Assembly: GCF_000344685.1 (NCBI RefSeq)
Contig: NW_006920424.1
Span: 838,269-881,962, forward strand
Source: Gloeophyllum trabeum ATCC 11539
Taxonomy: Eukaryota; Basidiomycota; Agaricomycetes; Gloeophyllales; Gloeophyllaceae
DNA length: 43,694 bases
Direction of reading: 5' to 3'
Shown here: in pieces, positions 22,181 to 32,868 of the stretch
Position numbering within the stretch: position 1 is the first letter of the stretch
How the letters are laid out: each line of letters starts with the position of its first letter
Program-made: the position numbers and the translations under genes
Notes under the pieces: model-generated
The model's input: only the letters and a program-made list of their open reading frames with translations
What the model was told of the DNA's origin: nothing
The model's database searches: none

Positions 22181-22401
22181 CAGTATAGACATTTTGTGGG
22201 ACGTACGGTCTCGTTGTGATTGCTCCATCATGTACTTAGTAGACGGATAACCGGACTGCAATGCCATACGCGCGCGGCCACAAAGTGGCTTTGACACAAA
22301 CGCGTGGACGACGGCAATTCCCGTTTCTCCACTTAGACACAAACTCCTAAAATGTTGCCACCCTTCCTCTTCCGCTCTCTCACCTAGACTTCTGTACGAC
22401 C

Positions 22402-23681
22402 ATGGCTACGAATCTCCTCTCTTTGCTGCTATCGTTATGTCTTTCTGCTTCATGTACTGCTAACGCTGCGAGAGGAGCGCCACCAACGCCACTCTCGCGC
22501 AGGGACTCGACCGGATACGTCAATCCGGTTACCAACGGGGGTAGCATGTTAACGGTGAGGATTCTCGCTGTAATCAACATGCTTGCTCCTTGTCTGACGT
22601 TGATGTGCGCAGAATGCGCCGAACACATACCCGGCCGGATTGGGAGAGCCTCTGAACGCTATCATTTCCGGTAACTCAGACTCGGACGTATTGAGTTTGA
22701 CGGGCGATAGCGGATTGAATAATTACTTCTTGTACGTCAGCGAGAATCTATATGGTCAATCCACGTCTCTAATAGGTTGGACACGTAGATCTATTGGCTT
22801 CGGTACGGAATGCTTAGGCATTCACGAAGGAGATGCTCAGACAGCAAACCTTGGGGATGGCAAAGGGACTGGTACGTTTTGGCTTACTGTTGTATCCTTA
22901 CGTATGTTCATCGGCGGACACAGTTAATGAGACTGCTGAGATCCGTTGGGATTACTACAATCCTGGTCTTGGTACTTGTACTGAGACTCAGCAGGGAGGA
23001 AATCACTTCAGGTATTGGGTGCAGAATGGGACGAACGTCAATACGTATGTGAACTCATGCCGCTTACAACGACGCGTTCCTAACTTAGGTGTTGCATTGT
23101 AGTGGTGCTATTTTCATGGCGGTTAGTTATGAGCTCCCCTTAGCACGTGCGTGTCCCCAAGGACGTCTATGCCCCTCGACTACTGATGCTGAGGGCTCTT
23201 TAGAGAATCACGACATCGTCCCCAATGGCTACAACCTAGGCCGAGATTGGCTGGTCGGCAATGCTACCTCCCGGAACATCACGACCTCAGATTACTCTAC
23301 CTCCGGTGGTACCCAGTTCTCAGGCTCCACGTCTTACAACGGGTGGACGTACCAGACGACGGCGACGTATACCACAGGCTTGCTGAACGCGACCAGCGAT
23401 GGAATCAACCATTACGCAACCGTCGCAGTGAATGGACAACCCGCCATCGATGGGTTGGTAGCCGTGCTAGAAGTGAAAGTGACGCAGAAGGGCAGCGGGA
23501 GTTCCTCTAGGTACGCTGCCTCAATATTCGCCCCTATCATCGTAGGTACTGAGATTCTGATAATAATAGCAGCAACAAGACTTCTGCTGCGCCATCACTC
23601 GTGTACTCTCCGATACAATATCTCACGTTGGCCTTGGTGGCCCCGATCATTGCATTCTTCGCGCTTTACGCGGCGCTGTAG
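22402..23681 (+). CDS. GPI-anchored secreted protein, function unknown
   Basis: Seven exons in frame (22402-22554, 22613-22731, 22789-22871, 22924-23044, 23103-23146, 23204-23510, 23573-23681) give 311 residues. There is a signal peptide (MATNLLSLLLSLCLSASC) and several N-glycosylation sites (NETAE, NGTNVNT, NATSRN). Body motifs include FGTECLGIHEGD, IRWDYYNPGLGTCTETQQGG, FRYWVQNGT, GAIFMAVSYELPL and YNLGRDWLVGN. I associate this pattern with a secreted family common in agaricomycetes that has no assigned function. The last exon ends in SNKTSAAPS plus a hydrophobic tail (LTLALVAPIIAFFALYAAL), a GPI signal. It is therefore likely a cell-wall or plasma-membrane surface protein. No enzymatic motif was recognised. 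Confidence 0.88.
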
Positions 23682-24491
23682 ATGAGGCCCGCTGGTTCGG
23701 ACATTGAGTGTGATATAGACTGCCTGTAGACTAGATGCCGATGACGGACATTGCAGTATTCGTCACTAACTCTGTAGCTAACGGACCTGGATACTTTACA
23801 AGATACCTGAGAGTTGGACTCTTGTGGTTCAATTTTGCTTTGAGTTTGCTTGCACGGCTGTATTTGATAGTAGAGTGCATGCCGCTGCCACATGCCACAT
23901 TCCGAAACCAGAACTGCCTTGCCGTGCGCGCTATTTACCGGACATTCTTACTTTCACCATCACCGGACTCGCTGCCTTCGACTAGCTTCGACTTCGCCGC
24001 CACTACCCAGATGGCGATCATGATTTCTCTGGGGCTCTGCGTATCTATACCGACCAGCTCATTCGCCGACACAGCTTCTGCTGCAGGAAGCTCGCTAAGT
24101 CTATCGGATGCCAGAGATCTTACATGTGTACAGGCTGCTGGCCATGCTTGACGGCGACAAACGGTGCACTCATCTGGGCTGAGATCCATGCCTATTGACC
24201 ATGGTCGTGGATCGTCAGTCCAGGTGAGTAGATCTGTTGCGTCATTTCGAGACCTCTACCAGCTTGCAGCCCGCGTCTACCTCGCCGAATCGACGCTGTA
24301 GCCGTAGCTCCCTAAAACTGTTAGCATCAATAGATTCAACACTCCACGCGACTTGCAAGGCCGCTTCTCTAGAAGCCATTTGAATTTGCGGACTTTCTTT
24401 GGATGCATTCATGGCCGTTTGCTTGCTAGAAACGAGTCCATTGCATACCGCATTATATGCCGGACGGACTTCTCGGCACTAGCTAGCGGTG
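23682..24491. other. intergenic, no supported gene
   Basis: The plus-strand frame 23735-24151 is open and contains a hydrophobic stretch (MAIMISLGLCVSIPTSSFA), but no splice structure or homology supports it. I do not call it. Confidence 0.4.
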
Positions 24492-24498
24492 TATAAAT
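24492..24498 (+). promoter_or_regulatory. TATA box of the small secreted protein gene
   Basis: GGTGTATAAATTC lies about 65-70 nt before ATG 24562. Confidence 0.55.
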
Positions 24499-24561
24499 TC
24501 ATGAGTGCCCGCCTTATGTTCTCCATACCTCACATACGTTGCTGAAGCCGGAAGACCTGCC

Positions 24562-25212
24562 ATGTTCACTCGTTTCTCCTCCCTCTCCCTCCTCGCAGGT
24601 CTCGCGAGCGTCTGCATCGCCACCCCGGCGTCTAGCGCCGCGCATCTCGTGCAACGTGACCTCCCACCGGGGCTCCCCGATGCGTGCTACTGCAGCGGGC
24701 CAGGCTGCCAATACGGGATCATCAGTCAACCGTACAATGTCACGACCTCGAAGATCTACGCCCCTGACGGTACCGAACAGAAGAACACAGCTTCCCCTGG
24801 CGATACGGTACGTGTTGCTGGTTAGTACAATATCTTGTATCTGACGCACTGTATATCGGGTGGTAGGTGGTATTCTCGTGGGAGCCTCTGCCGTGCTTTC
24901 CCAATAACACGCTGGCAGTTGGAATTGTGGCGCAGGGTTCCAAGGTCGGCTCGCTTTATTCCGCGGACAACGGCCTCGCCGGACCTGTCCTCTTCAACCT
25001 CGGCGGACGGAACGAATCTGCCAATGGGACATACGTGTTCAATGGTATTGGGATGACCCAGGGAGGCCAATACCGTAAGTGTGGCCTGGTATAAGCGCAG
25101 TCATATTATTAACGGATAACATGTGCTCGCAGAGGCTACGCTCTTTAAATACAACACTACCACCGGAGCTGCGACCGGAATCATAGGCGTCGACTTCACC
25201 TGGGAGGCCTAG
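24562..25212 (+). CDS. small secreted protein
   Basis: Three exons (24562-24807, 24867-25074, 25133-25212) give 177 residues, in frame. The signal peptide is MFTRFSSLSLLAGLASVCIA; a Lys/Arg-like processing region (HLVQRDLPPG) follows. The mature part has four cysteines (CYCSGPGC and PCF) and motifs DTVRVVFSWEPLPC, LAVGIVAQGSKVGSLYS, GTYVFNGIGMTQGGQ and TLFKYNTTTG. It has N-glycosylation sites but no transmembrane or GPI tail. The beta-rich, short, cysteine-containing profile fits a secreted effector-like or wall protein. I do not recognise a named family. The TATA box at 24492 supports the chosen start; an in-frame upstream non-ATG extension is ignored. Confidence 0.85.
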
Positions 25213-25637
25213 TGTGAGCTCTCTGTTGCCCTGCCCGTTCTATGAGGTCTCATTCGATCACGTCCAGTACCCTCACTAGAGCGCTCATACCCGGCTGTCG
25301 TTCAGTAGCTTCACTGACGGATATGATATTTGGATGCGACAAAGACAATCGGACTTTCACCAATCTTTGCCGTAGTGTTTCCGCGTGTGCTTCAGTATTT
25401 GCTCTAATTCTAATGCACCTGATTATTCTAATGCATCTGATTATACCATGGACTTCGGTTATGCAGGATGCGCTGAATCAACACTAGGCCGACTCTGGTG
25501 CTTGAATCGACAGTCAGATTGGCTTGCTTGCGATACTGTACATTGCGCTCTTTAGACTTCTGCGTGTATCCTACTAGCTAACCGTCAATTCTACCCCTTC
25601 CTAAAACCCTTGCATGAGGGTGGTTAATGAACGTCGC
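25213..25637. other. intergenic with an 18-bp tandem duplication
   Basis: No gene seen. ATTCTAATGCACCTGATT (25407-25424) is repeated once, with one substitution, at 25425-25442. Confidence 0.5.
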
Positions 25638-26006
25638 TCAGTTCCCGGTCTCCGCTATAGAAGAAGTCCAGTCAACATCATCTTCACAGCGACGAAGCAA
25701 CGAAGAAAACATACCAAAACCCTGGCCCTGTGCTTGCAGCTTCCTCTTGTCCTCGTCCTGCTTCTCCGACCTCTGCCCAAAATCTTGGTCTAGAGGTTCA
25801 ATTTGAGTCCTGCCTACATGAGCGGGTAGCTTGTCGGAATTGTGAAGAGCTTCGCGCTCCTGGTGGGTACGCTGAGCGGGGACGGAGGTGTCGACAGCGG
25901 CAGGGTTGGTTGATCCCCTCAAGTCGAGGTTGGTCTCCGAGGGGTCGTTAGGCGTCGGGTTGACGCGAGAAGTGGCGGAGGCGACTTTCGTGGTAGCGTG
26001 CGACAT
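25638..26006 (-). CDS. small hydrophilic protein, tandem paralogue A
   Basis: Open frame of 122 residues from ATG 26006, rich in charged and polar residues, without signal peptide or membrane segment. The core STNPAAVDTSVPAQRTHQER, then EALHNSDKLPAHVG, IEPLD, and EDKRKLQAQGQGFG matches paralogue B at 26760-27178 (STNPFAVNFSPQAQRIHKER, MLPAILG, IAPLEK, DKAKLQMLSQGFG). Paralogue B has an intron immediately after GFG. Here a GTATGT at the same place would give only a 33-nt intron that is also in frame, so a single exon is equally possible. The function is unknown; I believe related small proteins exist in other basidiomycetes but cannot name the family. A TATATATA box lies about 100 nt upstream. 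Confidence 0.75.
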   Translation of the reverse strand: MSHATTKVASATSRVNPTPNDPSETNLDLRGSTNPAAVDTSVPAQRTHQEREALHNSDKLPAHVGRTQIEPLDQDFGQRSEKQDEDKRKLQAQGQGFGMFSSLLRRCEDDVDWTSSIAETGN

Positions 26007-26106
26007 GGTAATTAACTTGATTGTGATATGCGGTGAGTGGATAGGAGTGTTTGTACGATGTTTACAGGACGACTCTGCTGAAGTCTGAGTTAGTAGATGA
26101 GAGCGG

Positions 26107-26114
26107 TATATATA
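26107..26114 (-). promoter_or_regulatory. TATA box of paralogue A
   Basis: TATATATA lies about 100 nt upstream of ATG 26006. Paralogue B has the same eight bases about 52 nt before its ATG. Confidence 0.5.
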
Positions 26115-26759
26115 ACCTGGAAGGAGAAGAGCTTTGCCGCTGGTAAAGTCATAGTGACATCAGTCAAAGGAACTCCCAGCTGACAGAACACCGGGATGGA
26201 AACTATCGATCACTCCTTATATCATAGCACCGCAGAGGTGCGCTTCCTCTCTGGGTCTTCACGGGCTTCCTCAGCGTGTTCTTGGTGCGTCTTATGTTGT
26301 TACTGGGGCAGAACCCACTACTTCTAGCAGATACGGTGTTGGTCTCATGCGGGGAAAAAGGACTGCTGGCTCACACACATTAGAATCCTCTGACTTCGGT
26401 GGGACCCGTTGGCGTCCTGCGGCGTTCGCTGTGGAAATTGCCATTTATAGGAAGGGAGATACCGAATTGGGCACTCGTATGACGTGGAGTGTATCGTCAA
26501 GTTTCGATAATATTCCTCAAGCTCGAGTTGCGGATTTATGTGGCGAAGTCGTGAAAGCTATGCGTATTATTACACTTGGTAGCACGTAGAGTACAGCGTA
26601 TGTTACAATAATGGTACGATTATAGTACAATAACGACTCGGTGCGGCGTAGCGTTCGTATCTTACATGCTACGCTGCAGCAATGAAGCCAAACCCTGAGG
26701 GTCATTATACGCATACGTGCAAGAATAGACGAGCTCACAAGAGTAGTGCCTATGGCTCA
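26115..26759. other. intergenic between tandem paralogues
   Basis: About 650 nt holding the 3' region of paralogue B and the upstream region of paralogue A. No gene seen. Confidence 0.45.
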
Positions 26760-27178
26760 TTACATGTAAAAAGCATCATGGTGCGTTGATCCTGTCTCAG
26801 CTTCGACAAGGTTTTAGCAACTTCTATACCAGAGCAGGAAGGATGCTCACCGAAACCCTGAGAGAGCATCTGCAACTTTGCCTTGTCAGCATCCTGCCTG
26901 TCGGCACGACAAGGCTCCCTCTTCTTCTCTAGTGGCGCGATGTGTGCGCTGCCCAGGATCGCCGGGAGCATGTCAGCCGTGTGGACAATCTCGCGCTCCT
27001 TGTGAATTCGCTGCGCTTGCGGCGAGAAGTTCACAGCAAAGGGATTGGTGGAGTGCCAGGTGTTTATACACGTCTCGTCAGGCGAGGACGCATGCGGGTT
27101 AATGTGTGAGCGGGCGTGGCCCGGGTGGGCGGAGACGAAGGACAGTCGCCTCAGGCTAGCAGTATGTGAGTGTGTCAT
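26760..27178 (-). CDS. small hydrophilic protein, tandem paralogue B
   Basis: Two exons (27178-26851, 26791-26760) give 119 residues. ATG 27178 (MTHSHTASLRRLSF) was chosen because it lies about 52 nt downstream of TATATATA (27230-27237). The open frame extends further upstream only through non-ATG codons. The conserved core is shared with paralogue A: STNPFAVN, AQRIHKEREIVHTADMLPA, and the KLQMLSQGFG end. The N-terminus is His/Ser-rich and differs. It has no signal peptide or transmembrane segment. Tandem, same-strand placement shows local gene duplication. Function unknown. Confidence 0.75.
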
Positions 27179-27229
27179 GAGCGGCAGTTGGTTGATTGAG
27201 TTTATTGTCAGACATCGTCTCAAGGACAG

Positions 27230-27237
27230 TATATATA
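27230..27237 (-). promoter_or_regulatory. TATA box of paralogue B
   Basis: TATATATA lies about 52 nt before ATG 27178. Confidence 0.5.
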
Positions 27238-28189
27238 CCATAGACTCTGCGGCTCAACGACAGACCAAGAGTGAATGGCCAGAACATATAGAAGGGCCAG
27301 ACCTAGGCTAGTCTCACAGATAGGCTTCAGCTGACCGCCCCTCGGGATAACGAATGGGCTAGCCAAAGCACTACAGGTCGTCTGAGTAGTGCAAGGTCAT
27401 GACTAACGTCACTCTGGACATGTAGGCCCATGCATAAGAGTCCCAGCCCAACTCGACCGGCTACGGCTCTGGTTGGAAGAAGGCGAGATCCATGACCCTG
27501 AATCACGTAATATACAGGATGTCACATCCTTCCGAACCTAGTGAGCGTACCATTATACGCGATGCAACGCCTGGAGTGTCCGTACAATGCGGAATACGCT
27601 TGATGGGTCTGAGATGACGTACCTGGATCGGTGGTAAGCTCTATGAAGGGTGGGGACTGATGGACTTAGTTGATTGAGAGGGTAGACGTGGACGGCTGTC
27701 ATATGAGATCGTGACATCCGAAGCGCGATGGGCCACATCCGAGTGAATTATAACGCGACAATGGAAACTCTTTGCTCTGACGCTCGGAATGCAAAACACG
27801 ACCTACAGGGAGTCCCCTCAGGGAACTTAGTGCAGGTATACACACCCCGGTTTGCTTTGCGTCAATGGTGGTCGTCCCCTTCTTCATGTGCTAGAAGGCA
27901 GATCCTCCTTGTAGCCCGCCGTCCAAGCAAACTGGGTCAGAGAACTCGGTCTAGCGGTACCCCATGAACGGTAACACCTTAAAAGCTGAGAGGTGGAGGT
28001 GGAGCGGGGTGAGCCCGATTGCTGACTTGAGGTGTGGCGAATCCAAGGATGCTCGACATGATTGTATTGGCATTCCGGCATCCGGAGCCTTTGCGGTTGC
28101 GGCTGATCATTAGGACAGGCATAGCAGCTGTTCAAGTGGCTTCGACTACAACGAGAACGAAATATCTCGCGGAAAAAGTCGTGTGGCAA
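27238..28189. other. intergenic left of the triplication, no gene seen
   Basis: The long minus-strand frame 27884-28537 crosses the boundary of the repeat unit and is not conserved as protein in the other two units, so it is not called. Confidence 0.45.
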
Positions 28190-29016
28190 GGGTAGATGAG
28201 CGTTCGCTGTCGAACGATGCTGAAACATGGACGTAAGACGGCAAGACCAACGTAAAAACGCCAGACGCGGACGCACCCGGAACGCCACACTTCTCACGTC
28301 TTCCATCCTCTCCCCTCCCGCTGCTATCGCGCCGTCCAGCGAGCGTAAATCGCGAATATCCGCAAATATGTAGCCTGCAAGCGACCTAAGCCGAAATCCG
28401 AGCCATCGAGCCACGCAGAGCCAGGGAAAATCATAAACTTGAGAGTCGTCGCCATGATCATGTCCCCTCAGGCTACCAGTATCATTCGCGATCCAACAAG
28501 GAAGCGAGAAAGTCTTGCGAGGCAAAACGGAGGCCACGTAATCCTGAGGGCCGAAGGCTCGTTTACCCAGAGTATGTGGTTGTATCTGTGCTCGTCGTGC
28601 GTTGCCTCAACTGTTGGCGCCCACAACGCCAGCGCTTGGTAGCACAGCCACACGAAGGATTGTCGGTATGCGGGGGAGATTATGGGGACACACAGCTGTC
28701 TCTTCGTTGACAGTAGCTGAAAGAAAGGGAATGTGGTGATGGAGGAAGGAAGTAGATGCTCTCGACTTGGTTTGCCGTTATCAACCGCACAAGTGGCGAA
28801 CATGCATACCGGGTCTCATGCTCTCGTCTGCAGAAGGATGGTAAGTCGTAAAGGGGCGGCAAGGAAGAAGAAGATGCAAGGATGGCATGGAATGTTCCGT
28901 TTCTGCAACGTAGGTCGAGACGGCGTTGAAGCTTGAGTACCCAACGGCAGTGGGGCTTGTCGCGGTGACGCCGTAGGGGGCGCAGAGGAGTGGAAGGTGC
29001 GTGGAAAGCTGAATGT

Positions 29017-29157
29017 CTAGGCGGCGAGTTCACGCTGAGAGGTAGTACCGCGCATATAGAGTGTAGGATAGGTGTTATACCAATGAACACAACCTGATTC
29101 AATTATCGTCTTCGTCGTCGCAGAGCTCGATCCCCCTGTTTTGAACCCTCGAAACAT
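29017..29157 (-). pseudogene. divergent minus-strand ORF of unit 1 (decayed or non-coding)
   Basis: The ATG at 29157 (TTTCCATG context) aligns with the ATGs at 33636 and 38119 in units 2 and 3, each 510-555 bp from the zinc-finger start on the other strand. Only about 46 codons follow here. Downstream DNA still resembles the 255-codon unit 2 frame, but in other frames. The three frames do not agree as protein, so this is either a decaying gene or a conserved non-coding transcript start. Confidence 0.35.
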
Positions 29158-29489
29158 GGAAATAGAGTAAGTCAAAGCGCATGCATCAGGAATACCATGG
29201 AGCCGCTTGGACTCGAATAACTCGGACGGCCATCGAGGAAAGCCAGGCCAAATGGTGAGCGTACGCAAGTGCGTTCAAAACGCAACTACAGACGCAAAGC
29301 ATGTATCGCCACTCATAACCACATGCATCCCAAAGATGGAAGTGCAAGACAAGAAAGGCTATCGATCAAGTATAGCCCACCTCGCCTGACCTCCACGCCG
29401 TACGGCCATCCCACTGTTCAGCGCTGTCAACACCTTGGGGGTCGAAGAGAGGCTTTACCGGGAACGACGGGAACGACCGCGGCGCGTCC

Positions 29490-29518
29490 GTGACAAATCG
29501 CGTCTCGCGTCGCGTTGT
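29490..29518 (+). promoter_or_regulatory. CGCG-rich conserved promoter motif, unit 1
   Basis: GTGACAAATCGCGTCTCGCG and the following TCGCGTTGT recur almost unchanged in units 2 (33991) and 3 (38466), each time 93-94 bp before the TATA-like box. It is a likely binding site for a regulator. Confidence 0.6.
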
Positions 29519-29583
29519 GTTGTTGTGCGTGACATCTTTTGTGGGCTTTGTCGTTATTTGCGTGCTTGCATGTCGCGGCGGAG

Positions 29584-29590
29584 TATAAAT
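29584..29590 (+). promoter_or_regulatory. TATA box of zinc-finger gene 1
   Basis: GGCGGAGTATAAATTCTCGC, with units 2 and 3 reading GGCGGAGCATAAA(A)TTCGCG at the same relative place. It lies 84 nt before ATG 29668. Confidence 0.6.
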
Positions 29591-29667
29591 TCTCGCGACT
29601 CCCCGCTTTCTTTGATCCCGTCTTCTACTCGAACCATCATTACCTCTGACGTCGCCCTACTGTTGTC

Positions 29668-31200
29668 ATGGCTGCAATGCCACTACCTGCTACCACCTTC
29701 GAGGTTACTTATACTATCCCAGGGCCTGAGTTATTCGTATCAGAACAAGAAGACACACGGCAGTATTGGGAGCCATCAAGTCCCGATATTCCCGGCAGGT
29801 TAGTTGAAAATCTCTTCTCATCCACTTGTCTTCGTACGACTTCTGTATCCTTGACGCGCTCTGACTGCGCACTTACCAGACTCGACGAATACAACAATGG
29901 TCTGGCTGGCAGTGATTTCGATATCGATCATGAAGAGCCGGATGAAGGCCTTCACCGCGACGCTATCGTCAATGGGGTCGCCCTTCGCGACATCAGTCCT
30001 TTATCATGTACTCCAGTGGACGATGGTGGGTATGACCATACGCATGGGAATTACGAAACCAACAAATTGGCAGATCCTCTGAACGAAAATGAAGGGAATC
30101 TTTCGAATGACTGCGATGGCCATGAGCGCAGGCTCGACGAGCATGGAGCAGATGAAACGGATTTGAAGGTTAGGTATAGTGACGAAGAGGATGAAGTTGA
30201 ACGTGTTGAGATAGATCAGACCGGTATACGTTGATAGTTTTTGCGCTACTCGCTCTTCCTGACTTTGCGTCCATGATGTCTTTCCAGGGCCCTCTGTCGT
30301 GGAGCGGCCATCAAGGCGTGTCACGCGAAGCCAATTACTCCAGAAGCGCGCGAATAAAGGCGTCAATCCTGGTAGATACTTTTAACCATGGTGTTGCTTT
30401 CGGGTCTCACCTTCAGCTCTAGTTAATGTCGAGGAAGATCGCCACAACAGCGCAGCTCTAGGTATGCACTCGGTAGACGATAGATCAGACTCCCGCCTTA
30501 CATATCCTGTTCTCTTTTCCGTTCTTCTTCAGGTACTCGTTATCGCGCCAGGGGCGTTCAGCAAGGAAGAGTCACCTCATCGAGAGAGCAGGCTCCGATC
30601 AGCAATGGCGGTAGGCACCGCACCCGTTATGCAACGTGCATAGACTCATGCATCCCCCCTGCAATAGGTGGAGCGCGTCAGAGAAAGAGGAAGTCTGCCC
30701 CCCGAGATGCGTCCGACACAGTTGAATCGGGAAACCACACCGACTTCTCTCGCATCTCCAAGCGACAGCGCCGAGGAGATGAGTCCACTCCCGAGACAGT
30801 GACTGCGGCGCCTTTGACGCAGGGCGATTCCTCGCAGAGGACTCTAGTCCGCTGCTTGTGGAACGGCTGCGGGACCTGGATGCCTCAGGATGAGGACGAT
30901 ATCGTAGCGCACTTTCAGCTGCACGTCCCGAAAGGAGACAAGAAGGATCTACTCCCGTGCCAATGGGAGCACGAATGCAACCCACACAAGGGGGAGACGG
31001 GCCACCGCCGAATCCAGCGTGGCAACATGGTCCGCCACCTGCTCGGCCATCCCGAAATTCAAAAGGTGCTCGTACACAAGTGCCCCCATTGTCCCAGCCG
31101 CTTCTCTCGGCGCGATCAGGTAATACGACACTGGGGAGTTGCGCCTGACTGTGCATCTAAGGAGGCGGAGGCGGAGGCGAAACAATCTGGGCGGAATTGA
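29668..31200 (+). CDS. zinc-finger protein 1 of the triplicated array
   Basis: Seven exons (29668-29798, 29880-30025, 30074-30223, 30288-30371, 30423-30461, 30533-30610, 30668-31200) give 386 residues, in frame. Order: a variable N-terminus, a conserved motif EGLHRDAIVNGVALRDISP (about residues 65-83), an acidic stretch (YSDEEDEVERVE), a basic block PSRRVTRSQLLQKRANKG, a second basic block (RQRKRK, KRQRR; likely nuclear signals), then three fingers. Finger 1: Cys271, Cys276, His290, His294. Finger 2: Cys306, Cys312, His332, His336. Finger 3: Cys347, Cys350, His363 with Cys370 in place of the last His. It is probably a nuclear DNA-binding regulator. Adjacent homologues lie at 34189 and 38656. 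The target is unknown. Confidence 0.85.
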
Positions 31201-31360
31201 TCTATGAGTAGTGTCAATATGGACTTGTGCTCTTTTGTGCTTGTATTGTGCTTTGTGTTGTATGTGCTGTCGCTGTACCGTGCTTGCTGTCTCTTGTCAT
31301 TCGTCGTGCAATTCAATCGCTGGGTTTGAGATCCTGTTGTTCGGGCTGGCGCGACTCGCA
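31201..31360. repeat. conserved 3' flank shared with unit 2
   Basis: The TTGTGCT/TTGTATTGTGCTTTGTGTTG-rich stretch after the stop codon is nearly the same at 35742-35905. It includes TCATTCGTCGTG and TTCAATCGCTGGGTTTGAG. It is a likely 3' UTR; unit 3 lacks it. Confidence 0.65.
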
Positions 31361-32689
31361 ACGCAGAGGGCAAACTTCGTTAATTGCGAAGTAACAGCAA
31401 ATATGGAATACGAAGGCATCATAACCACCATGCCGTATGCTCAAGTAGTCCGGGGGCATCCGGCGTCATACGAATGGCCCTGAGGCTTGGCCATCATGAA
31501 ACTCCGTACTCACTAATACTCATTGGGCTTCCCTACGCTTTCCATACCGTCCCGACTATCGTAGTCCCCTCATCACGAACGGGTAGCTGTCCGGCATCTG
31601 GATCCAGTGGATTATTGTACGTTCTATTGTCGCTAAGAACAGCCAACACACACACTGGACATGGAACGCGTAGAATGAATGAATAAGCAGCGAAAGCAGG
31701 AAAGAAACAAAGGTCATATAAGGAATGGAATGAAACTGAGAGAGTGCATATGACAAGCATCTCGAGGCGTGCATCCTTCCATGGCATGTATAGATAACCA
31801 AACTCGGGCATACGCCTCTGTTGTCGCTCTGGCGCGTACAACATGACGGAGCACGAAGGGACAGACATTTCTAGCCTTGAATAGGGGAGAAGTTCGATGT
31901 GGCAGAATTACCATCAATGCGATTACCATGAGGTCCGGAAGCAGGTGAAAGTCTATATGACAAGCTCAGTTGAGACCAGGGATCGTCGAACAGGTAGTCA
32001 TCCGCTCGCGCGGTTCGACGACAAAAGAGTTAGGAGGAACACAATCGAAACGATCGTCTGTGACGCCGAATACATACGAAATTCTAGGTCAGACACAAAT
32101 AAACGGAGTCTAACGCGCTGGTACCGTGCAACGTGTGAGATGGTAGAGCCGCTGCCGCAAACCGTCCTTGAAACGCGAACTGAACCCACTGCTCGAGTCA
32201 TGCCGCGAGAGCGGCGCATTCGAAGTACGCTCTATACTTGCATGAGGGGAGTAGGCAAGACTCACGACCCTCGTTCGTGCGGTCATATACCTTATGATCC
32301 CCCGGAGTAGACCGAGGTACAGAGCGCAAGGCGAGGGCGTACATGCCTTGAAAGGGCAAAGACGTATCCAGATTGACCGTCGGGGCCTCTACAGGAGGAA
32401 TCAGAACATCAGGTGAGATCGATCAGTAAAGTAGGGAAGAAGATGCAGCGAGGCGTATGTACATACGACGGTCTTGTATAGAAATGCGCTGATATGGAGG
32501 ATTCAACCCTAGATGGGCACTTTGACATATAGCGACGCAATATAAGAGCACAAAAATCAGGTCGCGCCTCCCGGACCTTCGACGATGGCGCGCGTTCGGA
32601 GTCTAAGACGTGTCGGACGAGGATCAAACATCCAATCGTTCATTTTGCGAAGGCCGTCAGTAATCACTCCAGGGAACCGCAATGAGGTG
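31361..32689. other. intergenic part of unit 1, no gene supported
   Basis: About 1.3 kb that resembles 35906-37130 in scattered blocks, such as CTCGTTCGTGCGGTCATATACC (about 32271) against CTCATTCGTGCGGTCATATACC (about 36717). Open frames here are not conserved between the units. Confidence 0.45.
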
Positions 32690-32868
32690 ATACAAGGCTG
32701 GACGAAGGGGGAGAGATGAATAAAAATCATAAATGGTTGTTCGCTATCGCTGCAACGTCTACGCAAGACTCGAGTTAGAATTACGACCCACGTAAGTAAA
32801 ACGCTAGACGCGGACGCACCCGGAGCGCCACACTTCTCACGTCCTCTATCCTCTCCTCATCCCGCTCC

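Larger units (their letters stand above)
28190..32690. repeat. tandem repeat unit 1 of 3 (about 4.5 kb)
   Basis: First of three diverged tandem units. Anchors: AGACGCGGACGCACCCGGA at 28263 (then 32806 and 37261), the promoter motif at 29490, and the zinc-finger gene start at 29668. The left boundary is near 28190, where similarity to unit 2 fades. The unit contains the minus-strand divergent region, zinc-finger gene 1 and a 3' intergenic part shared with unit 2. Confidence 0.75.

Noticed and set aside
23735..24151. 138-codon plus-strand frame
   Set aside because: No homology, mixed composition and no promoter signal. The hydrophobic stretch alone is not enough.
27884..28537. 217-codon minus-strand frame
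   Set aside because: It crosses the left boundary of repeat unit 1 and is not kept as protein in units 2 or 3. It is arginine/serine-rich and shadow-like.
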